Shown here: positions 8,860 to 17,732 of the stretch, piece by piece | How positions within the stretch are numbered: position 1 is the stretch's first letter | How the letters are laid out: the number at the start of each line of letters is the position of its first letter | Assembly (NCBI GenBank): GCA_020630715.1 | Contig: JAHDIQ010000001.1 | Span: forward strand, 246,294-306,412 | Reading direction: 5' to 3' | DNA from: Nonlabens sp. | GTDB lineage: Bacteria; Bacteroidota; Bacteroidia; Flavobacteriales; Flavobacteriaceae | DNA: 60,119 bases | Notes under the pieces: generated by a model | The model's database searches: none | Told to the model about the DNA's origin: nothing | The model's input: only the letters and a program-made list of their open reading frames with translations | Position numbers and translations under genes: made by a program

Positions 8860-9573
8860 ATGACTCATTTAAGTGTGAATGTGAATAAAATAGCAACCTT
8901 GCGCAATGCTCGTGGCGGTGATGTTCCTAACCTTGTTAATTGTGCTCTAGATATAGAACGATTTGGTGCTCAAGGTATTACTATTCATCCTAGACCAGAT
9001 GAACGTCACATAAGATATCAAGACGCAAGAGACCTTAAAAAAGCAATCCATACAGAATTAAATATAGAAGGTAATCCTAATGAAAAATTTATAGCACTAG
9101 TAGATGAAGTGCAACCCACGCAGGTTACACTAGTTCCAGATGCGGTAGACGTGATTACATCAGATGCTGGATGGGACACCGTAAAACATCAAGATTACTT
9201 GACAAAAATTGTAGCTCACTTTAAAAATCAGGGCATACGCACGAGTATTTTTGTAGATCCCTTAAAGGAAATGATACATGGCGCTGCAAGTACAGGTGTA
9301 GATCGTATAGAATTATACACAGAAAGTTATGCGCATCTCTACAGCATAAATAAAGAAAAAGCTATCGCACCTTATGTTACTGCAGCAACGATTGCCACAG
9401 AATTAGGACTGGGAATAAATGCTGGACACGATCTATCGCTAGAAAACATTGAATATTTTAGTAAACAAATTCCTAACCTCCTAGAAGTATCTATAGGTCA
9501 TGCTTTAATTAGTGAAAGCCTTTATCTAGGATTTGAAAACGTGGTGCAGATGTACCGTTCTAAATTAGTATAA
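8860..9573 (+). CDS. pdxJ: Pyridoxine 5'-phosphate synthase
   Basis: Condenses 3-amino-2-oxopropyl phosphate (1-amino-acetone 3-phosphate) with deoxyxylulose 5-phosphate to make pyridoxine phosphate in the DXP-dependent vitamin B6 route. The 237-residue TIM barrel shows the family N-terminus [17 protein letters not shown], the phosphate-binding [13 protein letters not shown] and the late [13 protein letters not shown] motif. Length is as usual. It is divergent from the CBS-nadK genes and is followed one base later by an alpha/beta hydrolase, with which it is co-transcribed. Confidence 0.97.
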   Translation: MTHLSVNVNKIATLRNARGGDVPNLVNCALDIERFGAQGITIHPRPDERHIRYQDARDLKKAIHTELNIEGNPNEKFIALVDEVQPTQVTLVPDAVDVITSDAGWDTVKHQDYLTKIVAHFKNQGIRTSIFVDPLKEMIHGAASTGVDRIELYTESYAHLYSINKEKAIAPYVTAATIATELGLGINAGHDLSLENIEYFSKQIPNLLEVSIGHALISESLYLGFENVVQMYRSKLV

Positions 9574-9574
9574 C

Positions 9575-10339
9575 ATGCTACATTCTATTATTTTAGGAAC
9601 TGGGAAACCACTAATCATCTTACATGGTTTTCTAGGAATGGCAGATAACTGGAAAACGCTAGGTAAACTGTGGAGTGAAAATGGTTATCAAGTTCATTTA
9701 TTAGACCAGCGCAATCATGGCCGCAGTTTTCACAGTGACGACTTTAGTTATGAATTAATGGCTCAAGATGTTAAAGAATATTGCGATCATCACGATTTAC
9801 AAAACATCAATCTAATAGGACATTCTATGGGTGGAAAAGTAGCTATGGAACTAGCAAATCTTTACCCTAAACTCATTGATAAACTAGTAGTAGCAGACAT
9901 TGCTCCTAAAACCTATGCACCGCACCATAGTGATATCATTAAAGCGCTAGAATCTGTAGATTTTAATCTCGTAAAACGTCGTAATGATGCAGATGAAATG
10001 ATGGCCACTTTAATTCCAGATACTGGAACTAGACAATTTTTATTAAAAAGTTTATACCGCAAAGAGAAAACTACTTTTGGGTGGAGATTCAATTTAGAAG
10101 TGCTAGGAAATAGTCAACACATGATAGGTCAACATAAAGAATTTGACACAACGATAAAGGTGGAAACCTTATTTGTACGAGGCGGTAATAGCGGTTATAT
10201 ACTTGATAACGATAAAGTTAGTATAGATTACGCTTTCGCGAAAGCGCAATTAAAAACCATCCCAAATGCAGGACACTGGCTACATGCACAACAACCACAA
10301 TTATTCTATGAAACCGTGACAGAATTCCTTGATAATTAA
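9575..10339 (+). CDS. Alpha/beta-hydrolase, esterase (YbfF type)
   Basis: A 254-residue soluble alpha/beta-hydrolase. The oxyanion-hole HGFLG (residues 17-21), the nucleophile elbow GHSMGG (Ser84) and a C-terminal catalytic His in AGHWLHAQ are visible; DQRNHGRS is typical of the YbfF/acyl-CoA esterase group. The substrate cannot be told. It follows pdxJ after one base. Residues 220-225 read AFAKAQ because a palindrome copy lies inside the gene; here the peptide is in the folded core region before the catalytic His, not in a signal peptide. This shows that the DNA element is tolerated in soluble enzymes too. Confidence 0.9.
   Translation: MLHSIILGTGKPLIILHGFLGMADNWKTLGKLWSENGYQVHLLDQRNHGRSFHSDDFSYELMAQDVKEYCDHHDLQNINLIGHSMGGKVAMELANLYPKLIDKLVVADIAPKTYAPHHSDIIKALESVDFNLVKRRNDADEMMATLIPDTGTRQFLLKSLYRKEKTTFGWRFNLEVLGNSQHMIGQHKEFDTTIKVETLFVRGGNSGYILDNDKVSIDYAFAKAQLKTIPNAGHWLHAQQPQLFYETVTEFLDN
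10231..10246. repeat. 16-bp palindrome copy 3 (in hydrolase gene)
   Basis: Exact copy, 3148 bp from copy 2. It is read in the AFAKA frame inside a cytoplasmic enzyme. Confidence 0.98.
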
Positions 10340-10370
10340 TACTATGCTTGCATAATAATTACGAAAACGC

Positions 10371-10400
10371 TTGCGTACGCGATTAAATAACGTATTTTTG
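10371..10400 (+). promoter_or_regulatory. Promoter of the ompP1-SGNH operon
   Basis: A TTG at 10371 is followed after 19 bases by TATTTTTG (10393-10400), a perfect TAnnTTTG. The spacing fits the Bacteroidota sigma-A promoter. The ATG of the FadL-like gene lies 40 bases on. Confidence 0.7.
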
Positions 10401-10440
10401 ATTCAATTAAACCCTATAAATATTATTTAAACAACTGACT

Positions 10441-11691
10441 ATGAATAAATTAAAAGTTTTAGCGGTGTTTATCCTTATATCTGCATTTGCATATGCAGGT
10501 GGATACCGTGTAAGCACACAGAGTAACAGACAGTTAGCGATGGGACACACAGGTGTTGCCGTAGTTAATAGTGCTGATATTTTGTTTTTCAATCCAGCTG
10601 GATTAGTACATTTAGAAAGCACTTTTAGTGCTAGCGCCGGTGGATTTGGTGTGTTCTCAAATGTAGCTTTCCAGAATTCAGAATTTGGAACATCATCACA
10701 AACAGATAGTCCTATGGGAACACCTGTATATGCTTATGCTTCTTATAAAATAACAGACAAATTTGCTGTTGGATTAGGAATTTACACACCTTTTGGTAGT
10801 AACGTAACTTGGCCTACAGATTGGGCTGGTTCTCATTTAGTAAATGAAATAGAATTGAGTGCCATTTTTATTCAACCTACGTTATCATATCAATTGTTTG
10901 ATAGTGTAAGTATAGGTGCTGGTCCTATCATCGCAATAGGCGGTGTTCAATTCAACAGAAATGCTGGTCGTTCACTTACTAATGAACAAGGTGATCGTTC
11001 TAACGTAGCCGTAGAAGATTCTGGAGTATTAGGATATGGATGGACTGCAGGATTAATGTTTACTCCTAATGATCGTTTTACCTTTGGTTTTAATTACCGT
11101 TCTCTTATCAATATTGAAAGTACAGAAGGAACAGCAACATTCTCAAATTTTCCTAATTCGCCGTTAACTCCTGCAAATGGGGAAACTAGCTTTACAGCAA
11201 CACTTCCACTACCGGCAGAATTAACTGTAGGAGTTTCTTATAAATGGGACAAATTATTACTTGCTTTTGATTACAATCGTGCTTTATGGAGTGAATATGA
11301 AAGTTTAGATCTTACTTTTGGTAATGGTAGCACCTCTATCAATCCTAGAAATTACAAAGATGCATCTACATATCGCTTAGGAGCTCAATATGAAGCTAAC
11401 GACAAATTAACCGTAAGAGCTGGATACTATTTTGATGAGTCACCTGTACAATCTGGATTCTTTGCTCCAGAAACACCACGTAATGATTCTAATGGTTACA
11501 CATTCGGTTTCTCTTACAATATCAATGAAAAATTTGCAATCGATGCTTCTTTACTTTATTTACAGTTTAAAGAAATCAACGAGTCGTATGACTTCTTTAC
11601 TGATCCAGGAGCTACACAGCCTTCATCTTTTGGAGGGACTTTTAAATCACAAGCGCTTATACCAGGTATAGGTATCACGTACAACATGTAA
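10441..11691 (+). CDS. FadL/OmpP1-family outer-membrane transport protein
   Basis: A 416-residue outer-membrane protein with a signal peptide (ISAFAYAGG) and the FadL hallmark near the N-terminus, RVSTQSNRQLAMGHTGVAVVNSADILFFNPAGL, the hatch region of long-chain fatty-acid and hydrocarbon channels. Repeated amphipathic strands fill the rest and the end is IPGIGITYNM. FadL proteins take up hydrophobic molecules by lateral diffusion. The next gene, 7 bases on, is an SGNH-hydrolase lipoprotein, so the pair may capture and split lipid esters; this link is inferred. The substrate is unknown. Confidence 0.92.
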   Translation: MNKLKVLAVFILISAFAYAGGYRVSTQSNRQLAMGHTGVAVVNSADILFFNPAGLVHLESTFSASAGGFGVFSNVAFQNSEFGTSSQTDSPMGTPVYAYASYKITDKFAVGLGIYTPFGSNVTWPTDWAGSHLVNEIELSAIFIQPTLSYQLFDSVSIGAGPIIAIGGVQFNRNAGRSLTNEQGDRSNVAVEDSGVLGYGWTAGLMFTPNDRFTFGFNYRSLINIESTEGTATFSNFPNSPLTPANGETSFTATLPLPAELTVGVSYKWDKLLLAFDYNRALWSEYESLDLTFGNGSTSINPRNYKDASTYRLGAQYEANDKLTVRAGYYFDESPVQSGFFAPETPRNDSNGYTFGFSYNINEKFAIDASLLYLQFKEINESYDFFTDPGATQPSSFGGTFKSQALIPGIGITYNM

Positions 11692-11698
11692 AAAAACA

Positions 11699-13204
11699 AT
11701 GATGAAAAAATTTAATTTAAAATATATCGCATTATTTGTTGCAGCAATTGCTGTGGTAAGTTGTGACCCAGAATTAGAAAACCCTATTGATGAAGCCGGA
11801 GTTTACTCTAGTGGAACAGCAGACTTCTCTAAATATGTAGCTGTAGGTAACTCTTTAACCTCTGGATATGCAGATGGAGCATTATACCTAGACGCTCAAG
11901 AAAAATCATTCCCAGCTATTATGGCTGGTCAGATGGCTTTTGCTGGTGGTGGTGAATTCAATCAACCACTAGTAAACGATAACGCAGGTGGTTTACTTGC
12001 AGGTGGAGTTCAAATACTTCCTAATCGTTTTGTATTAGCTGTAGGTGCAGACGGTAATCCTGGCCCAGCAGTATATACTGGACAAATGCCCACTACAGAC
12101 ATTACCAATAATGTAGGAGAAAACTTAAATAACTTTGGTGTGCCTGGAGCAAAAAGCTTCCATTTAGGTGCGCCGGGATATGGAAATATTGCTAATTTAC
12201 CTGCAGCAAATCCTTACTTCATTCGTTTTGCTAGCGATCCTAATGCAACGGTTATCGCTGATGCAGCAGCAGCAAATGGAACATTTTTTACACTATGGAT
12301 AGGTAATAATGATATTCTATCATTTGCTACTTCTGGCGGTGTAGGTGTAGATCAAACAGGTAACTTAAATCCTGCAACGTACGGATCAAATGATATAACA
12401 GATCCTAACGTATTTGCTGGAGCGGTATCAGGTTATGTAACCGCATTAACTGCAAATGGTGCTAAAGGTGCTTTAGTAAACATTCCAGATGTAACTTCTA
12501 TTCCTTTCTTTACGACCGTACCTTCAAATGCAATACCGTTAGACGCGGCAACTGCTGGATTAGTAATGTCTAATCCACAAATTGCTGGATATAATGCCGG
12601 TTTACAACAAGCTGCTGGTGCAGGGTTTATCACATCTACAGAAGCAGCTCAAAGAACGATTAACTTTACAGCCGGTCAAAACTTTATGCTTATGGAAGAT
12701 GAAGATCTTACTGATTTAAGTGCTTTAGGTTTACCTAATTTAAGACAGACTAATTCTAGTGACTTAATCACATTCACTAGCGCTGCGGTAATAGGTACTC
12801 AAGCAGATCCTAGTAATCCATTGTCTATTATAGGTGTAGCAGTACCTTTAGGAGATGAAAATGTATTAACAGCAAATGAGCAGGCAGCAATTACTGCTGC
12901 ACAAACTGCTTATAACACAACCTTAGAAAACCTAGCAGCAGCAAATGATCTTGCTTTTGTAGATGCTCGTACAGCGCTTGCGCAAGTTGCTTCAACTGGC
13001 GTAGGGTTTAATGGTGGTACATTAACTTCTACTTATGCATCTGGTGGTGGATTTTCTTTAGATGGTGTTCACCCTACACCACGAGGTTATGCATTTACAG
13101 CAAATGTAATTATAGACGCTATTAATGAACAATATGGCTCAACATTACCTAGAGTAGACATAGGCGCTTACCGTTCTATTCAAACTAGTAATGATGTAAA
13201 TTAA
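11699..13204 (+). CDS. SGNH/GDSL-hydrolase-like surface lipoprotein
   Basis: A 501-residue lipoprotein: signal peptide with lipobox VVSC (Cys22) and an acidic start after it (CDPELENP). Block I reads AVGNSLTSG (Ser52 as nucleophile), with Asn in place of the Asp of GDSL. Block V reads LDGVHPTPRGYA near the end and supplies the Asp and His of the triad. An IGNNDI stretch matches block III. These are the catalytic signatures of SGNH esterases. The protein is Ala/Asn/Gly-rich and larger than typical single-domain members (about 200-350). It follows the FadL-like gene within 7 bases and is ended by a strong terminator. Two Met codons in a row open it. Confidence 0.86.
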   Translation: MMKKFNLKYIALFVAAIAVVSCDPELENPIDEAGVYSSGTADFSKYVAVGNSLTSGYADGALYLDAQEKSFPAIMAGQMAFAGGGEFNQPLVNDNAGGLLAGGVQILPNRFVLAVGADGNPGPAVYTGQMPTTDITNNVGENLNNFGVPGAKSFHLGAPGYGNIANLPAANPYFIRFASDPNATVIADAAAANGTFFTLWIGNNDILSFATSGGVGVDQTGNLNPATYGSNDITDPNVFAGAVSGYVTALTANGAKGALVNIPDVTSIPFFTTVPSNAIPLDAATAGLVMSNPQIAGYNAGLQQAAGAGFITSTEAAQRTINFTAGQNFMLMEDEDLTDLSALGLPNLRQTNSSDLITFTSAAVIGTQADPSNPLSIIGVAVPLGDENVLTANEQAAITAAQTAYNTTLENLAAANDLAFVDARTALAQVASTGVGFNGGTLTSTYASGGGFSLDGVHPTPRGYAFTANVIIDAINEQYGSTLPRVDIGAYRSIQTSNDVN

Positions 13205-13223
13205 TCACTTATTATTTTATATT

Positions 13224-13258
13224 AAATCCGTTTCGGTTACCTCGAAACGGATTTTTTA
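13224..13258 (+). terminator. Rho-independent terminator of the ompP1-SGNH operon
   Basis: A perfect 12-bp stem (13224-13235 with 13243-13254), a 7-base loop and a T run follow the SGNH gene by 20 bases. Confidence 0.92.
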
Positions 13259-13279
13259 TTTTTAAAGACACTAATAATT

Positions 13280-13627
13280 ATGAAATTTATTCTTAAACTT
13301 TTAATTACCGCAATACTCGTAGTAGTACTCTCTAAGATATTACCAGGTGTAGAAACAGATGGTTATGTGAGTGCTATCCTTGTCGCATTATCTATTTCTG
13401 TACTTAACTTTATAGTAAGACCTATTCTTGTAGTCCTTACTTTACCTGTTACGGTAGTCACCTTGGGATTATTTCTTTTAGTCATTAATGCAATTATCAT
13501 CATGCTAGCAGACTGGCTGGTAGGTGGATTTGCCGTAGATGGCTTTTTGTATGCCTTATTGTTTTCTATTATTCTTGCTATAGCGAGATCCTTGTTGTTT
13601 AAAATTCTTGAAAAAGACAAAGATTAA
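13280..13627 (+). CDS. Small membrane protein of the phage-holin 4_2 (YvlD) superfamily
   Basis: A 115-residue protein made of about four membrane helices (3-19, 27-50, 56-82, 90-108) with GVETDGYVSAILVALSISVLNFIVRPIL typical of the Pfam group first named for holins. Members are common small inner-membrane proteins of bacteria; their function is unknown and there is no phage context here. It lies just after a terminator and before the trigger-factor promoter, so it appears to be a stand-alone gene. Confidence 0.85.
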   Translation: MKFILKLLITAILVVVLSKILPGVETDGYVSAILVALSISVLNFIVRPILVVLTLPVTVVTLGLFLLVINAIIIMLADWLVGGFAVDGFLYALLFSIILAIARSLLFKILEKDKD

Positions 13628-13733
13628 GAGTTCACTGCTAATAAATTAAGAAAGTGAAATTGATCTTTTACCTATCAAATTAGCACCATTTTTATGGTCT
13701 AGTTTAAGGATTACCTAACAAGATCACAAAGTG

Positions 13734-13764
13734 TTTGTTTACAAGTAAATAAACAGTAATTTTG
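13734..13764 (+). promoter_or_regulatory. Promoter of tig
   Basis: TTTG (13734-13737), 19 bases, then TAATTTTG (13757-13764): a full match to the Bacteroidota consensus. The tig ATG lies 35 bases further on. Confidence 0.85.
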
Positions 13765-13798
13765 CACCCCAAATTTAACAGCACTTAAAAGTTATTCC

Positions 13799-15127
13799 AT
13801 GAATATCAAGCGCACTGAAATAGACGCACTTAACGCGACGCTTACTCTAGACATAGAAAAAGCAGATTATCAAGAAAAGGTAGACCAGATTCTTAAGGAC
13901 TACCGCAAGACAGCTAGCATACCAGGTTTTAGAAAAGGTCATGTTCCTGCAAGCTTGATCAATAAAAAATATCGTGTACCAGTACTAGTAGACGAGATCA
14001 ACAAAATGCTTCAAGAGAAGCTTAACAGTTACATCGCCGAAGAAAAACTAGAGCTTCTAGGAAATCCGCTTCCTAAAGAGCAAGAAGAAATCGACTGGGA
14101 AGGCGATAATTTTAGCTTTGAATTTGAATTAGGACTAGCTCCAGAATTTGAAGTAGATGTAAAAGGTAAAAAAGCCATTACACATTACCAGATCAAAACT
14201 GATGATGATACCATCAATCGTCAAATAAATCGTATACGTGAGCAATACGGTAAATTAATCGCAAAAGATACCGTTGCAGATGGTGACCAGATTACTGGTG
14301 TGTTTAGAAACGATGATGAAGAGATCAACAGCGATGCAACATTCAATACAGATAAAATTAAGGGTAAAACAAACCTTAAGAAATTTGTAGATAGCAAAAT
14401 AGGTGATACTCTAGAACTTAAAACTAAAGGTCTTTTTAATGATGATCATGATTTAATGACCTTCCTTAAAGTAGATCATGATAAAGCACACGGTCTAGAT
14501 ATTAAAGTGACTTTTGAGATTACAGAAGTTAATGAACGTGAAAAAGCCAAATTAAATCAGGAATTCTTTGATAAACTATTTGGTCCAGATGTAATTAAAA
14601 GTAAAGAAGAATTAATGGAACGTTTACGTGAAGATGCTGGACGCCAGTTCTCACAACAAACAGATCAAAAACTTCTTACAGACGTTACAGAAGGATTAAT
14701 TGAAAATACAAAATTTGACCTACCAGCAGACTTCCTTAAAAGATGGCTCGCTAGTAATGGTGAGAAAGAATTAACTGCAGACGAAGCTGCTGCAGAGTAT
14801 GACCGTTCTGAAAAAGGATTGCGCTACCAATTAATTGAGGCAAAAATTCTTAAGGATAATGAAGATCTTCAATTAAAATTTGAAGAACTACAAGACTATT
14901 CTCGCCAGCAAATAAAAGCTCAAATGGCTCAATACGGTCATATGGATGCCACAGACGAAGAGGTAGATCAAGTAGTAGCACGCATTATGCAAAACCAAGA
15001 TGAAGTAAAACGCATGAGTGAGCAACTTCAAAATGAAAAAATATTACAATTCTTTAAAGACAATGCAAAATTGAAAACAAAAGAATTAACCTACGAGGAA
15101 TTTATTAAAGAAGCATACGAGTCTTAA
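13799..15127 (+). CDS. tig: Trigger factor
   Basis: A ribosome-bound chaperone that meets nascent chains at the exit tunnel. The 442-residue protein has the ribosome-binding N-domain (about 1-110, with the signature GFRKGHVP near residue 40), a middle region at the place of the FKBP-type domain (about 150-240; its key aromatic residues are weakly conserved, as usual in Bacteroidota), and a long helical C-domain that forms the cradle. It has its own promoter and terminator and is followed by clpP and clpX, the conserved tig-clpP-clpX order. Confidence 0.96.
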   Translation: MNIKRTEIDALNATLTLDIEKADYQEKVDQILKDYRKTASIPGFRKGHVPASLINKKYRVPVLVDEINKMLQEKLNSYIAEEKLELLGNPLPKEQEEIDWEGDNFSFEFELGLAPEFEVDVKGKKAITHYQIKTDDDTINRQINRIREQYGKLIAKDTVADGDQITGVFRNDDEEINSDATFNTDKIKGKTNLKKFVDSKIGDTLELKTKGLFNDDHDLMTFLKVDHDKAHGLDIKVTFEITEVNEREKAKLNQEFFDKLFGPDVIKSKEELMERLREDAGRQFSQQTDQKLLTDVTEGLIENTKFDLPADFLKRWLASNGEKELTADEAAAEYDRSEKGLRYQLIEAKILKDNEDLQLKFEELQDYSRQQIKAQMAQYGHMDATDEEVDQVVARIMQNQDEVKRMSEQLQNEKILQFFKDNAKLKTKELTYEEFIKEAYES

Positions 15128-15152
15128 AAACTCAGCAGAATCATATATCTTT

Positions 15153-15190
15153 AAAGGCGTTAACTTTTATCAAATGGTTAACGCCTTTTT
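15153..15190 (+). terminator. Terminator after tig
   Basis: A 12-bp stem (15153-15164 with 15177-15188), a 12-base loop and a T run lie between tig and clpP, so clpP probably has its own transcript. Confidence 0.88.
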
Positions 15191-15216
15191 TATCACATAA
15201 CCAGTAATATTACCAC

Positions 15217-15891
15217 ATGGATATAGCTAAAGAATTTGAAAAATTTGCAATAAAAGATCAAGGGATCAACTCAAACTACTACGGTAAAATCATGAGTAGT
15301 ATGTACCCTACTAATCTTACGCCTAACATCATAGAAGAACGCCAGATGAACATCGCGATCTTTGACGTATTCTCTAGATTAATGATGGATCGCATCATTT
15401 TTATGGGAACTGGAATTAATGATCAGGTAGCAAATATTATACAGGCACAATTATTATTTCTAGAAAGTACAGACGCTAGTAAAGACATACAGATATACAT
15501 TAACTCACCAGGTGGTAGTGTTTACGCTGGTTTAGGAATTTATGATACCATGCAATTCATAAAGCCTAACGTCGCAACTATTTGTACCGGTATGGCCGCT
15601 AGTATGGGCGCTGTTTTATTATGTGCAGGAGAAAAAGGAAAGCGCAGTGCCTTACCACATAGTCGTGTCATGATTCACCAGCCACTAGGCGGTGCACAAG
15701 GCCAGGCTAGTGATATAGAAATTACGGCGCGTGAAATCCTCACTTTAAAAAAGGAACTTTACGACATCATTGCAAAGCATTCTGGACAAACCTATGATCA
15801 AGTTTACAATGACAGTGATCGCGATTACTGGATGAAAGCAGATAAGGCAAAGGAGTATGGTATGATAGATGAAGTATTAACTCGTGACTAG
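15217..15891 (+). CDS. clpP: ATP-dependent Clp protease proteolytic subunit
   Basis: The barrel-forming serine protease of the ClpXP machine. In the 224-residue protein the catalytic Ser129 lies in GMAASMGA and His154 in RVMIHQP; Asp follows in the usual helix region. NSPGGSVYAG is the oxyanion and substrate-binding stretch. The first 30 or so residues are longer than in E. coli and probably a propeptide. It stands between the tig terminator and clpX, with a palindrome copy in the clpP-clpX gap. Confidence 0.97.
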   Translation: MDIAKEFEKFAIKDQGINSNYYGKIMSSMYPTNLTPNIIEERQMNIAIFDVFSRLMMDRIIFMGTGINDQVANIIQAQLLFLESTDASKDIQIYINSPGGSVYAGLGIYDTMQFIKPNVATICTGMAASMGAVLLCAGEKGKRSALPHSRVMIHQPLGGAQGQASDIEITAREILTLKKELYDIIAKHSGQTYDQVYNDSDRDYWMKADKAKEYGMIDEVLTRD

Positions 15892-15922
15892 TATTGTGGT
15901 TTGTGGTGTTAGGGTTTCTTGT

Positions 15923-15946
15923 ATTACGCTTTCGCGAAAGCGTAAT
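15923..15946. repeat. 16-bp palindrome copy 4 (between clpP and clpX, extended to 24 bp)
   Basis: The exact core lies at 15927-15942, 5696 bp from copy 3. Here the symmetry extends four more bases on each side (ATTA / TAAT), giving a 24-bp perfect palindrome. It is one of three intergenic copies. It could form a hairpin in the clpP-clpX mRNA but no T run follows. Confidence 0.98.
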
Positions 15947-15976
15947 AATCGCACCACACTACCCTAAAAATATCCT

Positions 15977-17221
15977 ATGAGTAAAGAACAATTAGAATGT
16001 AGTTTTTGTGGTCGCAATAAAGCAGATACCAATTTGCTTATTGCTGGACTAGACGCACACATTTGTGACCGTTGTATACAACAAGCACATGGTATCGTGC
16101 TAGAAGACGTAAAAACAGAAAGTGGCGATACAGGAGTCACACAAGCAGAATTGCAGTTACGTAAACCACAAGCTATAAAAAGCTTTCTAGATGAGTATAT
16201 TATAGGACAGGAACACACTAAAAAAGTGATGTCTGTAGCGGTATATAATCACTACAAACGATTGTTACAACCACATGATGATGACGATATAGAAATCCAG
16301 AAATCTAATGTCATGATGGTAGGCCAGACAGGAACCGGTAAAACACTAATTGCAAAAACCATTGCAAAAATGTTAAACGTTCCTCTTGCTATTGTAGATG
16401 CCACCGTACTGACAGAAGCTGGTTATGTAGGTGAAGATGTAGAAAGCATCCTCACGCGTTTATTACAAGCAGCAGATTATAATCTAGAAAAGGCGCAAAC
16501 GGGAATCGTTTTTATAGACGAGATTGATAAAATCGCTCGTAAAAGTGATAATCCATCCATCACTCGTGATGTAAGTGGTGAAGGCGTACAGCAAGGTTTA
16601 CTTAAATTACTAGAAGGAACGGTTGTAAATGTGCCACCTAAAGGTGGACGTAAGCATCCAGACCAGAAATTCATAGAAGTAAATACAGAGAATATCTTAT
16701 TTATCGCTGGTGGAGCATTTGATGGTATTGAAAAAGTAATTCGTAAGCGATTGAATATGCAAGCGGTAGGTTTTAGCGCTAGTATGTCTAATGATGAAGT
16801 AGCAGATCAAAATAACTTATTGAAATACATCATTCCTAAAGACGTAAAAGATTTTGGGATGATTCCAGAAATCATAGGCCGTCTACCGGTATTAACGCAC
16901 ATGAATCCACTAGATGCTGGTACCTTGAGAGCCATCCTTACAGAGCCTAAAAACGCGATCATAAAACAATATCGCAAGCTATTTAGCATGGATGATATTG
17001 AATTCACTATTACAGATGGTGCGTTACAATTTATCGTAGAAAAAGCGATAGAATACAAACTAGGAGCACGTGGTTTACGATCACTATGTGAAGCCATTTT
17101 TACAGATGCCATGTTTGAATTACCTGGTAGTGATGAACGTGAATTCAAAGTCACAAAAACCTATGCCGAATCTAAACTGAATAAAAGCGGTATCCAGAAA
17201 CAGTTAAAGGCAGTGGTTTAA
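15977..17221 (+). CDS. clpX: ATP-dependent Clp protease ATP-binding subunit ClpX
   Basis: The AAA+ unfoldase that feeds proteins to ClpP. The 414-residue protein starts with the zinc-binding domain (C8, C11, C30, C33) and then has the Walker A box GQTGTGKT (116-123), Walker B VFIDEIDK (about 178-184) and the sensor-2 region GARGLRS near the C-terminus. Length and order are standard. It follows clpP after 85 bases that hold the 24-bp palindrome, and a terminator lies just behind it. Confidence 0.98.
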   Translation: MSKEQLECSFCGRNKADTNLLIAGLDAHICDRCIQQAHGIVLEDVKTESGDTGVTQAELQLRKPQAIKSFLDEYIIGQEHTKKVMSVAVYNHYKRLLQPHDDDDIEIQKSNVMMVGQTGTGKTLIAKTIAKMLNVPLAIVDATVLTEAGYVGEDVESILTRLLQAADYNLEKAQTGIVFIDEIDKIARKSDNPSITRDVSGEGVQQGLLKLLEGTVVNVPPKGGRKHPDQKFIEVNTENILFIAGGAFDGIEKVIRKRLNMQAVGFSASMSNDEVADQNNLLKYIIPKDVKDFGMIPEIIGRLPVLTHMNPLDAGTLRAILTEPKNAIIKQYRKLFSMDDIEFTITDGALQFIVEKAIEYKLGARGLRSLCEAIFTDAMFELPGSDEREFKVTKTYAESKLNKSGIQKQLKAVV

Positions 17222-17240
17222 ACCTGTTTTTAAATAATTG

Positions 17241-17276
17241 AAAACCCCATAGGTTACAGAAACTTTTGGGGTTTTG
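17241..17276 (+). terminator. Terminator after clpX
   Basis: A 9-bp outer stem (17241-17249 with 17267-17275) with a weaker inner stem, followed by a T-rich run. It ends the clpX transcript and separates it from the leftward lipoprotein pseudogene. Confidence 0.82.
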
Positions 17277-17283
17277 TTGTTTA

Positions 17284-17732
17284 TTAAGTCTTTGTTATGA
17301 AGGCACAATCTTTTGTGATCTTTGAATTATATGTGTTAAAAGAATCAAACCACAAACTAGAATAGCTTGTTTCCCCATTTGAGAAATACAAAGTGTCTTT
17401 ATCAACTATAATTAAGCTAAGGTTAGTAAACTGTTTGTGCGTTTGAAATTTTCTAGGCACTAAAGCAAAATTATAATCTACATCTTTTTTTAGCTTTATT
17501 TCATAGAGAGAATCTTGTTTCTGACTAAAACCAATGCTATCATAATAACCATTATTTAAGGATATCACGTTAACAGTGTCCTTTGTTTTAATAAATATAG
17601 AGATATCAAATCACAACTTTCAAATGAGTTAATAGATAAAACTTTTCCTTTAAAACAATTTATTTCAGAAGCTTGATGTGAAGAAGCGCAGGAAACCAGC
17701 ATTAGAATCAAAATGATAATTATACACCTCAA
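17284..17732 (-). pseudogene. Small lipoprotein gene broken by a 2-bp duplication
   Basis: Two adjoining frames together give one coherent small lipoprotein. The N-terminal piece (17732 to 17565) starts with TTG that overlaps the GH3 stop codon (TTGA) and encodes a signal peptide with lipobox LMLVSC, then Ala-Ser-Ser. It runs out of frame and stops. The C-terminal piece (from about 17602 to 17284) continues with an Ile-Lys-rich beta-type sequence ending KDCAFITKT. The join lies at AGAG in 17599-17602; removing one AG restores a single frame of about 148 codons reading ..CDLISIFIKTKD. I do not recognise the family. It may be a true pseudogene, a phase-variable gene or a sequencing error. A GTG at 17568 could start the shorter product alone, without a signal peptide. 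Confidence 0.7.

Noticed and set aside
13280-13627. Holin-like gene as a prophage sign
   Set aside because: The family name is historical. No integrase, lysin or other phage genes are near.
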